Assembly: GCF_014204515.1 (NCBI RefSeq)
Contig: NZ_JACHLI010000019.1
Span: 62,001-126,000, forward strand
DNA length: 64,000 nt
Origin: Pseudomonas nitroreducens
GTDB taxonomy: Bacteria > Pseudomonadota > Gammaproteobacteria > Pseudomonadales > Pseudomonadaceae
Reading direction: 5' to 3'
The notes under the pieces were generated by a model that worked only from the letters and a program-made list of their open reading frames with translations, searched no databases and was not told where the DNA came from. This document shows positions 28,354-37,138 of this stretch, one piece after another (the first letter of the stretch is position 1; each line of letters starts with the position of its first letter). Both the position numbers and the translations under genes were made by a program.

Positions 28354-29412
28354 TCAGAACAGGCTCAGCTGTTCGTGCGCCCCGCGCAGGTCGACGAGGC
28401 GCACACCCACCCCGATCAGCCGCACCGCCTTGTTGCCGCGCTGGAAGGCCTGCCCCAGCAGCAGCCGGTAGCTCTCCAGATCCCGCGCGGCGCCCGCCTG
28501 CTCCAGGGTGGTCTGGGTGAAATCATGGAACTTCAGCTTGATGAACGGCTTGCCCGGCCGGTAGCTGGTGTCCAGGCGCGTCATGCGCCGTTCCAGCTCG
28601 CCCAGCAGTGACGGCAGCTCCTCCTGGCAGGCAGCGAGGTCCGGCAGGTCCTGGTCGAAGGTGTTTTCCACGCTGATCGACTGGCGCCGGCTGTCCACCT
28701 GCACCGGGCGCTCGTCGATGCCCCGCGACAGGCCCCAGAGGCGCTCGCCGAAACTGCCGAACTCCTTGGCCAGCTGGATGCGCGACCAGTCGCGCAGGTC
28801 CGCGCAGGTGCGAATGCCCAGGCGCGCCAGCTTCTCGGCGGTGACCTTGCCGACGCCATGCAGCTTCTTCACCGGCAGCTCGGCGACGAATCCATCCACC
28901 TCGTCCGGCGTGACCACGAACAGACCGTTGGGCTTGCGCCAGTCGCTGGCGATCTTGGCGATGAACTTGTTCGGCGCCACCCCGGCGGACACCGTGATGT
29001 GCAGGGTTTCCCAGACCCGCTGGCGAATCTCCCGGGCGATCCGTGTGGCACTGCCGTCACAGCGCTCGCTGTCGCTGACGTCGAGGTACGCCTCGTCCAG
29101 GGACAGCGGTTCGATCTGCTCGGTGTAATCGCGGAAGATCGTGTGGATGTCTCGCGAGGCTTCTCTATATACATCCATGCGCGGGCGCACGATGGTCAGG
29201 TCCGGGCACAGCTTCACCGCGGTGCGCATGGCCATGGCCGAATGCAGCCCGTAGGCGCGCGCCTCGTAGTTGCAGGTCGCGACTACCCCACGCTTGTCCG
29301 GCGAACCGCCCACGGCCAACGGCTTGCCGGCCAGGCTCGGGTCGTCGCGCATCTCGATGGCGGCATAGAAGCAGTCGCAATCGATGTGGATGATCTTTCG
29401 TTGCCGGGTCAC
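28354..29412 (-). CDS. dinB: DNA polymerase IV (Y family)
   Basis: This is a 352-residue translesion polymerase. The palm motif HIDCDCFYAAIE carries the first catalytic Asp; the second acidic cluster is SLDEAYLDVS. A helix-hairpin-helix in LHGVGKVTAEKLARLGI follows, and the little-finger domain fills the C-terminus. The protein ends HEQLSLF, a textbook beta-clamp binding motif (QLSLF). I found no CTGT-N8-ACAG LexA box in the bases upstream of its start. It converges with the META lipoprotein gene. Confidence 0.93.
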   Translation of the reverse strand: MTRQRKIIHIDCDCFYAAIEMRDDPSLAGKPLAVGGSPDKRGVVATCNYEARAYGLHSAMAMRTAVKLCPDLTIVRPRMDVYREASRDIHTIFRDYTEQIEPLSLDEAYLDVSDSERCDGSATRIAREIRQRVWETLHITVSAGVAPNKFIAKIASDWRKPNGLFVVTPDEVDGFVAELPVKKLHGVGKVTAEKLARLGIRTCADLRDWSRIQLAKEFGSFGERLWGLSRGIDERPVQVDSRRQSISVENTFDQDLPDLAACQEELPSLLGELERRMTRLDTSYRPGKPFIKLKFHDFTQTTLEQAGAARDLESYRLLLGQAFQRGNKAVRLIGVGVRLVDLRGAHEQLSLF

Positions 29413-29610
29413 GGGGAAAGCGCCTGCCTACCTGCGGGAAGTCGCCCTGGAGGACGACGGAAACCTGCCCATGGTAATGCAATTCCTGCTGCTGCCGTTG
29501 GTGCTCGCGAGCGGCAGCCCTTAATGCACAAAACCCTGACGGGAACCGCCCGGCCACCCCCGCCGTTGAGCTAAGCGACTGATAAAAAATCACTTTTTTC
29601 CATCTTTGAT

Positions 29611-29638
29611 TTGACATGAAGGCTCATCTGGGTAGAAT
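29611..29638 (+). promoter_or_regulatory. Promoter of initiator tRNA copy 1
   Basis: Consensus TTGACA at 29611-29616 and TAGAAT at 29633-29638, 16 bases apart, ending six bases before the mature tRNA. An A/T-rich stretch precedes it, as expected for an UP element. Confidence 0.85.
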
Positions 29639-29644
29639 GGCCGC

Positions 29645-29721
<77 letters not shown>

Positions 29722-29730
29722 GACACCGTG

Positions 29731-29757
29731 AAAAGGCCACTCTTCGGAGTGGCCTTT
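29731..29757 (+). terminator. Terminator of initiator tRNA copy 1
   Basis: Stem AAGGCCACTC/GAGTGGCCTT with a TTCG tetraloop and a T run. Confidence 0.92.
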
Positions 29758-29803
29758 TTCGTTTGCGCGCGATTTAAATTATTGATCGAAGGCGAAATAT
29801 CGA

Positions 29804-29831
29804 TTGACAGGAACTTTCATCTGCGTAGAAT
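29804..29831 (+). promoter_or_regulatory. Promoter of initiator tRNA copy 2
   Basis: TTGACA at 29804-29809 and TAGAAT at 29826-29831, 16 bases apart, with A/T-rich sequence (GATTTAAATTATTGATCG) upstream. Confidence 0.85.
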
Positions 29832-29837
29832 GGCCGC

Positions 29838-29914
<77 letters not shown>

Positions 29915-29922
29915 GACACTGG

Positions 29923-29951
29923 GAAAGGCCACTCTTCGGAGTGGCCTTTTT
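29923..29951 (+). terminator. Terminator of initiator tRNA copy 2
   Basis: Same stem as after copy 1: AAGGCCACTC/GAGTGGCCTT, TTCG loop, T run. Confidence 0.92.
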
Positions 29952-29995
29952 CGTTTGCGCGCGATTTAAATGTTTGATCGAAAACGAAATATCGT

Positions 29996-30023
29996 TTGAC
30001 ACGAGGCTTCATCCGCGTAGAAT
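29996..30023 (+). promoter_or_regulatory. Promoter of initiator tRNA copy 3
   Basis: TTGACA at 29996-30001 and TAGAAT at 30018-30023, again 16 bases apart, with the same A/T-rich upstream block (GATTTAAATGTTTGATCG). Confidence 0.85.
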
Positions 30024-30029
30024 TGCCGC

Positions 30030-30106
<77 letters not shown>

Positions 30107-30118
30107 GACATCAAGAAG

Positions 30119-30146
30119 AAAGCCACTCTTAGGAGTGGCTTTTTTC
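30119..30146 (+). terminator. Terminator of initiator tRNA copy 3
   Basis: Stem AAAGCCACTC/GAGTGGCTTT with a TTAG loop and six T. It differs slightly from the first two (paired change in the stem and loop). Confidence 0.9.
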
Positions 30147-30267
30147 GTTGTGCGCAGAAAAAACCACGTACGGGTGGCGCCAGCCGAATGACGAAAATAC
30201 TCTCCAGGGACTTGGGAATTCGCGACAGTGCCCCTACTCTGTCGCGCAGGATCGTTAGAGGTGCCCG

Positions 30268-32901
30268 ATGAGCGCCAACTCCGCCACACCTGATACACCT
30301 GCCGCCGAAGAGACTTCTCCACGAGCGGCCTGGCTCGACTGGATCAACAGCAACCGCCAGGCACTCGGCCTGGGCGTGACCCTGGTGCTGTTCTGTCTCG
30401 CCCTGATCGCCTGCTATCACCTGCTGCGCGATATCGATGCCTATTCCCTGCATGACGCCCTGCTCGACGTTCCCACCACGTCACTGCTCGGCGCCTTCGC
30501 CGCGACCGTGGTCGGCTTCATCGTCCTGCTCGGCTACGAATGGTCCGCCAGCCGCTTCGCCGGCGTGAAACTGCCGCTGCCGGCGCTGCTGACCGGCGGC
30601 TTCTCGGCCTTCGCCATCGGCAATGCCGTGGGCCTGTCGATGCTCTCCGGCGGCTCGGTACGTTACCGCCTGTACGCCCGCCAGGGCCTGGGTGCCGGCG
30701 ACGTCGCCCTGATGACCCTGTTCGCCAGCCTGTCGCTGGGCTGCGCGCTGCCGGTACTGGCGGCGCTGGCCGCGCTCAGCGACCTGGGCGACGCCTCCCT
30801 GGCACTGCACCTGCCGCAGTGGCTGGTGACGATTCTGGCCCTGGCGATCATCGCCCTGTGCATCGTGCTGGTGGTCAGCATCGAGCGCCGGCGCCTGCCC
30901 GAGCAGCCGTCGGCGGACAGCCACCTGGTCCGCTTCGGCCGCCGCACCCTGCGTCTGCCGGGCCTGCGCCTGTCGCTGCTGCAACTGCTGATCACCGCGC
31001 TGGACGTGGCCGCCGCGGCCACCGTCCTCTATCTGCTGCTGCCCGAGGCGCCGCCGTTCGGCGCCTTCCTGCTGGTTTACCTGATCGCCCTGGCCGCCGG
31101 CGTGCTCAGCCACGTGCCCGGTGGCGTCGGGGTGTTCGAGGCCGTGCTGCTCGCCGCTTTCGCCAACCAGCTGGGCGCGGCACCGCTGGCCGCCGCGCTG
31201 CTGCTCTACCGGCTGATCTACGTGGTGCTGCCACTGATCGTCGCCTGCCTGTTGCTGCTGTTCCTCGAGGCCCGCCGCATCCTGGTGGCCAAGCAGGCGG
31301 TGCGGGTCGCTTCCGGCTTCGCCGCGCAGATCCTCTCGCTACTGGTGTTCATCTCCGGCGTCGTGCTGCTGTTCTCCGGCGCCACGCCGTCGATCGACAC
31401 ACGCCTGGAAGATATCGGCTTCCTCGTCCCGCATCGCCTGATCGACGCCTCGCACCTGGCCGCCAGCCTGATCGGCGTGCTCTGCCTGCTGCTCGCCTAC
31501 GGCCTGCGCCGCCGCCTGTCCGCCGCCTGCGCCCTGACCATCGGCCTGCTCAGCGCCGGTGCGGTGCTCTCGCTGCTCAAGGGCTTCGACTGGGAAGAGG
31601 CACTGATCCTCAGCTTCACCGCCGTCCTGCTGGTGATCTTCCGCAGCGCCTTCTACCGTCGCAGCCGGCTGATGGACCTGCCGTTCTCGCCGCTCTACCT
31701 GGGCGCCGCCGCCTGCGTGATCGCCGCCTCCATCTGGCTGCTGCTGTTCGCCTACCAGGACGTGCCCTACAGCCACGAACTCTGGTGGCAGTTCGCCCTG
31801 GACGCCGACGCCCCGCGCGGCCTGCGCGCCGCCCTGGGCAGCTGCCTGCTGCTGGCCGCGCTGGCGCTGTACTGGCTGCTGCGCACCGCACCGCCGGCGA
31901 TCCACGCCCCGAGCCGCGAGGAACTGGACAGCGCCGCCGGCATCCTCGCCAACTCCTCGCAGCCCGATGGCGGCCTGGCACTGTCCGGCGACAAGGCGCT
32001 GCTGTTCCATGAAGGCAACGACGCCTTCCTCATGTACGCCCGCCGTGGCCGCAGCCTGGTTGCGCTGTTCGATCCGATCGGCCCGGCCCAGGCCCGCGCC
32101 GAGCTGATCTGGCAGTTCCGCGACCTCTGCGACCTGCACCACGCGCGCCCGGTGTTCTACCAGGTGCGCGCGGAGAACCTGCCGCTGTACATGGACATCG
32201 GCCTGACCGCGCTCAAGCTCGGCGAAGAGGCGCGGGTCGACCTGCGCCGCTTCGACCTGGAGAGCAAGGGCAAGGAGATGAAGGACCTGCGCTACACCTG
32301 GAACCGCGGCCAGCGCGACGGCCTGAGCCTGGAATTCCACGAGGCCGGGCAAGCGCCGCTGGACGAGCTGCGGGCCATCTCCGATGCCTGGCTGGGCGGC
32401 AAGAACGTCCGCGAGAAGGGCTTCTCCCTCGGCCGCTTCACCCCCGAATACCTGCATTACTTCCGCGTCGTCATCGTCCGCTTCCAGGGTCGTGCCGTGG
32501 CCTTTGCCAACCTGCTGGAGACCGGCAGCAAGGAGTTGGCCAGCATCGACCTGATGCGCGTGGTGCCCGACGCACCCAAGCTGACCATGGAATTCCTCAT
32601 GCTCGGCCTGATCCTGCATTACAAGGAGAGCGGGCATACCCGCTTCAGCCTCGGCATGGTGCCGCTTGCCGGCCTGCAACCGCGCCGTGGCGCGCCGCTC
32701 ACCCAGCGTCTGGGCGCACTGGTCTTCCGCCGGGGTGAGCAGTTCTACAATTTCCAGGGGCTGCGGCGCTTCAAGGACAAGTTCCAGCCCGACTGGGAAC
32801 CCCGTTACCTGGCCGTGCCCGCCGGACTGGATCCGCTGGTGGCCCTGGCCGATACAGCCGCCCTCATTGCAGGCGGCCTGAGTGGATTGGTAAAACGCTG
32901 A
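30268..32901 (+). CDS. mprF: Aminoacyl-phosphatidylglycerol synthase/flippase
   Basis: This is an 877-residue two-domain membrane enzyme. The N-terminal ~540 residues hold about 13-14 hydrophobic helices (flippase part). The C-terminal soluble part is the DUF2156 aminoacyl-tRNA-dependent transferase, visible in GDKALLFHEGNDAFLMYARR, DPIGPAQARAELIWQF and FRRGEQFYNFQGLRRFKDKF. In P. aeruginosa the counterpart (PA0920) makes alanyl-phosphatidylglycerol, which lowers membrane charge and raises tolerance to cationic peptides and acid; alanine as substrate here is inferred from relatedness and the AcvB-like neighbour. It leads an operon, with the next gene starting after one base. Confidence 0.93.
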   Translation: MSANSATPDTPAAEETSPRAAWLDWINSNRQALGLGVTLVLFCLALIACYHLLRDIDAYSLHDALLDVPTTSLLGAFAATVVGFIVLLGYEWSASRFAGVKLPLPALLTGGFSAFAIGNAVGLSMLSGGSVRYRLYARQGLGAGDVALMTLFASLSLGCALPVLAALAALSDLGDASLALHLPQWLVTILALAIIALCIVLVVSIERRRLPEQPSADSHLVRFGRRTLRLPGLRLSLLQLLITALDVAAAATVLYLLLPEAPPFGAFLLVYLIALAAGVLSHVPGGVGVFEAVLLAAFANQLGAAPLAAALLLYRLIYVVLPLIVACLLLLFLEARRILVAKQAVRVASGFAAQILSLLVFISGVVLLFSGATPSIDTRLEDIGFLVPHRLIDASHLAASLIGVLCLLLAYGLRRRLSAACALTIGLLSAGAVLSLLKGFDWEEALILSFTAVLLVIFRSAFYRRSRLMDLPFSPLYLGAAACVIAASIWLLLFAYQDVPYSHELWWQFALDADAPRGLRAALGSCLLLAALALYWLLRTAPPAIHAPSREELDSAAGILANSSQPDGGLALSGDKALLFHEGNDAFLMYARRGRSLVALFDPIGPAQARAELIWQFRDLCDLHHARPVFYQVRAENLPLYMDIGLTALKLGEEARVDLRRFDLESKGKEMKDLRYTWNRGQRDGLSLEFHEAGQAPLDELRAISDAWLGGKNVREKGFSLGRFTPEYLHYFRVVIVRFQGRAVAFANLLETGSKELASIDLMRVVPDAPKLTMEFLMLGLILHYKESGHTRFSLGMVPLAGLQPRRGAPLTQRLGALVFRRGEQFYNFQGLRRFKDKFQPDWEPRYLAVPAGLDPLVALADTAALIAGGLSGLVKR

Positions 32902-32902
32902 C

Positions 32903-34177
32903 ATGTTGAAACGACGCTGGCGACACCTGCTCGCCCTCCTCCTGCTGATCATCATCGCCGTCGGCCTGCTGCTGTGGAGCCGCCCGGCCCCGCAGGCCTC
33001 CCTGGACCACCGCCAGCTGCCCGACGGCAGCGCGGTCAGTCTGGCCAACCCCGGCAAGCAGCCCAACGCCCGCGTGCTGCTTGCGGTGCAGCCCGAGCAG
33101 AAGCTCGACGATGCCCAACTGCTCGCCCTGGCCCACGACAGTGGCGCCCGCGTGGTGCAGTTCGTCTTCCCAGAAAACGACTGCAGCGCCCAGCAGGCCC
33201 GCATCCAGGCCGCCGGCGAGCTGCTCGACGGCCAGCCGACCCTGGTCGCCGGCATCGGTCCGGGCAGCGCCTGGGCCTTCCGCTGGCTCGCCGGGCAGTC
33301 CGACGACAAGGCCAAGGCCCTGTCGGTAGGCTTCTCCCTGGAGAAGCCCGACTGCGCCGCCACCCCGCTGCCGACCAGCGCCGCCCACGGCCACTGGCTG
33401 GCCGCCTGGAACGACAACCCGGACGACGCCAGCGCCCGCTTCGCCCGTGGCCTGAAGAACGCCGAGACGGTGATCACCGACTACGACACGCCGCTGCCCA
33501 AGGTCCTCGCCGACCAGCTGCGCCAGCAACTGCAGGGCGGCGGCGACAACGTGCCGGTGGTGGAAGTGCCGGCCGCCAAGCCTTCGGAAACCGTCACCCT
33601 GTTCTACTCGGGCGACGGCGGCTGGCGCGACCTGGACCGCGATGTCGCGGCGCAGATGGCCGAGCTGGGCTACCCGGTGGTGGGCGTCGATGCCCTGCGC
33701 TACTTCTGGGAGCACAAGACCCCGGAACAGAGCGCTGCCGACCTCGCCCTGCTGATGCAGCACTACCGCGAGAAATGGGGCGCCAAGCACTTCGTGCTGG
33801 CCGGCTACTCCTTCGGCGCCGACGTGCTGCCGGCGATCTACAACCGCCTGCCGGCGGACGCCAAGAAGGACGTCAGCTCGGTGATCCTGCTGGCCTTCGC
33901 CCGCAGCGGCAGCTTCGAGATCGAAGTGCAGGGCTGGCTCGGCAAGGCCGGCCAGGAAGCCTCCACCGGCCCGGAAATGGCCCGCCTGCCGGGGCCCAAA
34001 GTGCTCTGCGTGTACGGCATCGAAGAAAAGGACGAGAGCGGCTGCACCCAGCCCCAGGCCGTGGGCGAGAACCTGCAACTGCCCGGTGGTCACCACTTCG
34101 ACGAGGACTACCCGGCGCTGGCCAAGCGGCTGGTAAACGCCATCCGCTCCCGCCAGTCAGCCGACGACGAAGGCTGA
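32903..34177 (+). CDS. AcvB/VirJ-type alanyl-phosphatidylglycerol hydrolase
   Basis: This is a 424-residue periplasmic or membrane-anchored protein with a single N-terminal hydrophobic helix (residues 8-25). The C-terminal half is a VirJ-like alpha/beta hydrolase: nucleophile Ser in GYSFGAD, an acidic element in YGIEEKDESGC and His in GGHHFDEDY. In P. aeruginosa the gene downstream of mprF (PA0919) encodes an enzyme that hydrolyses alanyl-phosphatidylglycerol, so it would counterbalance MprF. The start lies one base after the mprF stop. A terminator follows at 34187. Confidence 0.87.
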   Translation: MLKRRWRHLLALLLLIIIAVGLLLWSRPAPQASLDHRQLPDGSAVSLANPGKQPNARVLLAVQPEQKLDDAQLLALAHDSGARVVQFVFPENDCSAQQARIQAAGELLDGQPTLVAGIGPGSAWAFRWLAGQSDDKAKALSVGFSLEKPDCAATPLPTSAAHGHWLAAWNDNPDDASARFARGLKNAETVITDYDTPLPKVLADQLRQQLQGGGDNVPVVEVPAAKPSETVTLFYSGDGGWRDLDRDVAAQMAELGYPVVGVDALRYFWEHKTPEQSAADLALLMQHYREKWGAKHFVLAGYSFGADVLPAIYNRLPADAKKDVSSVILLAFARSGSFEIEVQGWLGKAGQEASTGPEMARLPGPKVLCVYGIEEKDESGCTQPQAVGENLQLPGGHHFDEDYPALAKRLVNAIRSRQSADDEG

Positions 34178-34186
34178 TCGACGTCA

Positions 34187-34215
34187 AAAGGGCCGCTCAT
34201 GCGGCCCTTTCTGTT
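34187..34215 (+). terminator. Intrinsic terminator after the mprF-acvB-like operon
   Basis: Stem AAAGGGCCGC/GCGGCCCTTT with a TCAT loop and T-rich tail. It separates the operon from the cytochrome b561 gene. Confidence 0.85.
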
Positions 34216-34317
34216 TGCCGTGACGGTTTTTCAGTCAGGATTAAGGCTCTATGCTGACACTGGCAGCCCCGTCGCCAGAATGGGGCGCCACGACTCCTAG
34301 ACACACAAGGAACCGTC

Positions 34318-34881
34318 ATGAGCCTGTCCAAAACCCCGTCGCGCTACGGCAGCCTGTCCATCGCCCTGCACTGGATCATGCTGGTGCTGATCGCTGCCAC
34401 GTACTTCTGCATGGAGTACCGCACCAACTTCCCCAAAGGCAGCGACACCCGCGCGCTGTTTTCCCAGTTCCACTTCATGTTCGGCCTGAGCGTCTTCGTA
34501 CTGGTCTGGCTACGCCTCATCGGCCGCTTCATCTACCCCACCCCGGCGATCGTCCCGGCGCCGCCGGCCTGGCAGATGATCCTGGCCAAGCTCATGCACC
34601 TGGCGCTCTACGGCCTGATGATCGGCCTGCCGCTGGCCGGCTGGATCATCCTCAGCGCCGCCGACAAGCCGGTACCGTTCTGGGGCCTGGAACTGCCGCA
34701 CCTGGTGGACAAGAACCCGGACCTGGCCAAGCAGGTGAAGTACTGGCACGAGACCATCGCCGTGCTCGGCTACTGGCTGATCGGCCTGCACGCCCTGGCC
34801 GCGCTGTTCCACCACTACATCAGCCGCGACAACACCCTGGTGCGGATGCTGCCGGGCAAGGGCGAGGCGAAGCCGGAATAG
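34318..34881 (+). CDS. Cytochrome b561
   Basis: This is a 187-residue inner-membrane di-haem protein with four transmembrane helices. Candidate haem-ligating histidines lie in LHWIML (helix 1), FHFMFG (helix 2), MHLALYGLM (helix 3) and HALAALFHH (helix 4). It is a prokaryotic CybB-type quinol:oxidant electron carrier; some family members act as superoxide:quinone oxidoreductase. A fresh transcription unit is likely because a terminator lies upstream and a REP half and bidirectional terminator follow. Confidence 0.9.
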   Translation: MSLSKTPSRYGSLSIALHWIMLVLIAATYFCMEYRTNFPKGSDTRALFSQFHFMFGLSVFVLVWLRLIGRFIYPTPAIVPAPPAWQMILAKLMHLALYGLMIGLPLAGWIILSAADKPVPFWGLELPHLVDKNPDLAKQVKYWHETIAVLGYWLIGLHALAALFHHYISRDNTLVRMLPGKGEAKPE

Positions 34882-34906
34882 GCATTGCCGACGCGGGAGT
34901 GAGGGG

Positions 34907-34930
34907 GTTCGCGAGCAAGCTCGCTCCTAC
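34907..34930. repeat. Single REP, type B
   Basis: One arm only: TTCGCGAGCAAGCTCGCTCC followed by TAC. No inverted partner nearby, unlike the other type B copies. Confidence 0.85.
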
Positions 34931-34947
34931 GGAAAACACCCACAAAG

Positions 34948-34975
34948 AAAAAACGCGCCCATCGGCGCGTTTTTT
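34948..34975. terminator. Bidirectional terminator cytochrome b561/kup
   Basis: AAAAAACGCGCC/GGCGCGTTTTTT with a CATC loop; T run on both strands between convergent genes. Confidence 0.92.
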
Positions 34976-34989
34976 CAGACTGCGAATCG

Positions 34990-36894
34990 TCAGATTTCCA
35001 CCTGCGTCCCCAGCTCGATCACCCGGTTCAGCGGCAGGTTGAAGTAGCGCAGGTTGCCGTTGGCGTTCTTCAGCAGGAACGCGAACAGCGCCTCGCGCCA
35101 GCGCGCCATGCCGATCAGCTTGGACGGGATCACCGTCTCGCGGCTGAGGAAGTAGGTGGTGCGCATCGGGCTGAAGTCCAGCTCGTTGAGGTGGCACAGC
35201 TTGAGCGCCTGCGGGATGTCCGGGTCCTCCATGAAGCCGAAGTGCAGCACCACGCGGAAGAAGCCCTCGCCATAGGCGTCGACTTCGAAGCGACGGTCCG
35301 GCGGTACCCGCGGGCTGTCTTCGTTGACCACGGTGAGCAGCACGACCTGCTCATGCAACACCTGGTTGTGCAACAGGTTGTGCAACAGCGCGTGGGGCAC
35401 GGCGTCGGAGCGCGCAGTGAGGAACACGGCGGTGCCCTGCACGCGGTGCGGTGGCTGCGCGCGGATGCTGGAGATGAACAGCGGCAGCGGCAGCGCTCCT
35501 TCGTCCAGGCGGTCCACCAGCAACTGGCGGCCGCGCTTCCAGGTGGTCATCAGGATGAACAGGCCGATCCCGGCGATCACCGGGAAGGCGCCGCCCTGGA
35601 CCACCTTGGGCAGGTTGGCGGCGAAGAACAGGGTGTCGACGAACAGCATCATCAGGAAGAACGGAACCGCCAGCCACAGCGGCCACTTCCACAGCAGCCA
35701 GACCACCACGCCCATCAGCAGGGTGGTCATCAGCATGGTGCCGGTCACTGCCACGCCGTAGGCCGAGGCCAGGGCGGCGGAAGACTCGAAGCCGAGCACC
35801 AGCAGCACCACGCCAACCATCAGCGCCCAGTTCACCCCGGGGATATAGATCTGCCCCTGTTCATGGCTGGAGGTGTGCTGGATCGACATGCGCGGCACGT
35901 AGCCCAGCTGGATGGCCTGGCGGGTCAGCGAGAAGGCGCCGGAGATCACCGCCTGGGAGGCGATCACGGTAGCCGCGGTGGACAGCGCCACCATCGGCAC
36001 CAGCGCCCAGCCCGGCGCGGTCAGGTAGAAGGGGTTCCGCGCGGCCTCGGCATTGACCAGGATGGTCGCGCCCTGGCCGAAGTAGTTCAGTACCAGCGCC
36101 GGCAATACCAGGGCGAACCAGGCGCGGGCGATGGGCTTGCGGCCGAAGTGGCCCATGTCGGCATACAGCGCCTCGGCGCCGGTCAGCGCCAGCACGGTGG
36201 CACCGAGGATGGCGACGCCGATGCCGGGGTGCGACACGAAGAAGTTGAAGGCCCAGGCCGGATTCATCGCCTTGAGCACTTCCGGCTGCTGCGACACGCC
36301 ATAGACGCCCAGCGCCGCCAGGGCCAGGAACCAGGCGACCATGATCGGTCCGAAGAGGATGCCGATGCGCGCGGTGCCGTGCTTCTGGATCAGGAACAGG
36401 CCCACCAGCACGATCAGCGACAGCGGCACCACCCAGTGCTCCAGACCGTCGAAGGCGATTTCCAGGCCCTCGATGGCCGACAGCACCGAGATCGCCGGAG
36501 TGATCATGCTGTCGCCATAGAACAGCGCCGCGCCGATCAGACCGGCGACCACCACGAACGCCTGCAGCCGGCGGCGGCCGGTGGCGGCGCGACGGGCCAG
36601 GGCCGACAGCGCCATCACCCCGCCCTCGCCCTGGTTGTCGGCGCGCAGCACGAAGATCACGTACTTGATCGACACCACCCAGATCAGCGACCAGAAGATC
36701 AGCGAGAGCACGCCCAGCACGCCGTCGTGGTTGGCCTGTACGCCATAACCGCCGACGAAGACTTCCTTGAGGGTGTACAGCGGGCTGGTGCCGATATCGC
36801 CGTAGCAGACCCCCACCGCGCCGACCATCAGGCCGACAGCGGAGCTGGAATGGGGCTGCTCATGCTCAACGGTGCCGGCGCTTGCATCGGACAT
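34990..36894 (-). CDS. kup: Low-affinity potassium transporter Kup
   Basis: This is a 634-residue KUP/HAK/KT potassium-proton symporter. The conserved opening VGAVGVCYGDIGTSPLYTLK and about 12 transmembrane helices up to residue 450 are clear, followed by a cytosolic C-terminal domain of about 180 residues. I chose the ATG at 36894 because the extension to 37062 lacks conservation and GAGGAA lies suitably upstream. It is divergent from rimO and converges with the cytochrome b561 gene. Confidence 0.94.
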   Translation of the reverse strand: MSDASAGTVEHEQPHSSSAVGLMVGAVGVCYGDIGTSPLYTLKEVFVGGYGVQANHDGVLGVLSLIFWSLIWVVSIKYVIFVLRADNQGEGGVMALSALARRAATGRRRLQAFVVVAGLIGAALFYGDSMITPAISVLSAIEGLEIAFDGLEHWVVPLSLIVLVGLFLIQKHGTARIGILFGPIMVAWFLALAALGVYGVSQQPEVLKAMNPAWAFNFFVSHPGIGVAILGATVLALTGAEALYADMGHFGRKPIARAWFALVLPALVLNYFGQGATILVNAEAARNPFYLTAPGWALVPMVALSTAATVIASQAVISGAFSLTRQAIQLGYVPRMSIQHTSSHEQGQIYIPGVNWALMVGVVLLVLGFESSAALASAYGVAVTGTMLMTTLLMGVVVWLLWKWPLWLAVPFFLMMLFVDTLFFAANLPKVVQGGAFPVIAGIGLFILMTTWKRGRQLLVDRLDEGALPLPLFISSIRAQPPHRVQGTAVFLTARSDAVPHALLHNLLHNQVLHEQVVLLTVVNEDSPRVPPDRRFEVDAYGEGFFRVVLHFGFMEDPDIPQALKLCHLNELDFSPMRTTYFLSRETVIPSKLIGMARWREALFAFLLKNANGNLRYFNLPLNRVIELGTQVEI

Positions 36895-37138
36895 GTAACA
36901 AGATTCCTCAAAAAAATTCGGCGCATCCTGCTCCGACCCTTTCGTCGATGCAAGAGCCGGGTGCGAAGGTTCTGAATGACTATAGAGCCAGTTGCCCACA
37001 ATTACCGGGCAAACCGAGCTGTCGGACGGCCTGCGACGGCTTGTCCCACAGAGGCTGGTCAAGCGCGCGGGACGCCGCTAGAATTGCGCACTTTTTGATC
37101 AGAGGCGCCGCCAGCGCGCCCTTCGAGGTTAGCCGCAC

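Noticed and set aside
28334..29644. LexA box upstream of dinB
   Set aside because: No CTGT-N8-ACAG could be found in the bases upstream of the dinB start; only the recA copy matches.
31339..33477. 712-codon minus-strand frame opposite mprF and its partner
   Set aside because: Antisense shadow; no motifs, and mprF is unambiguous.
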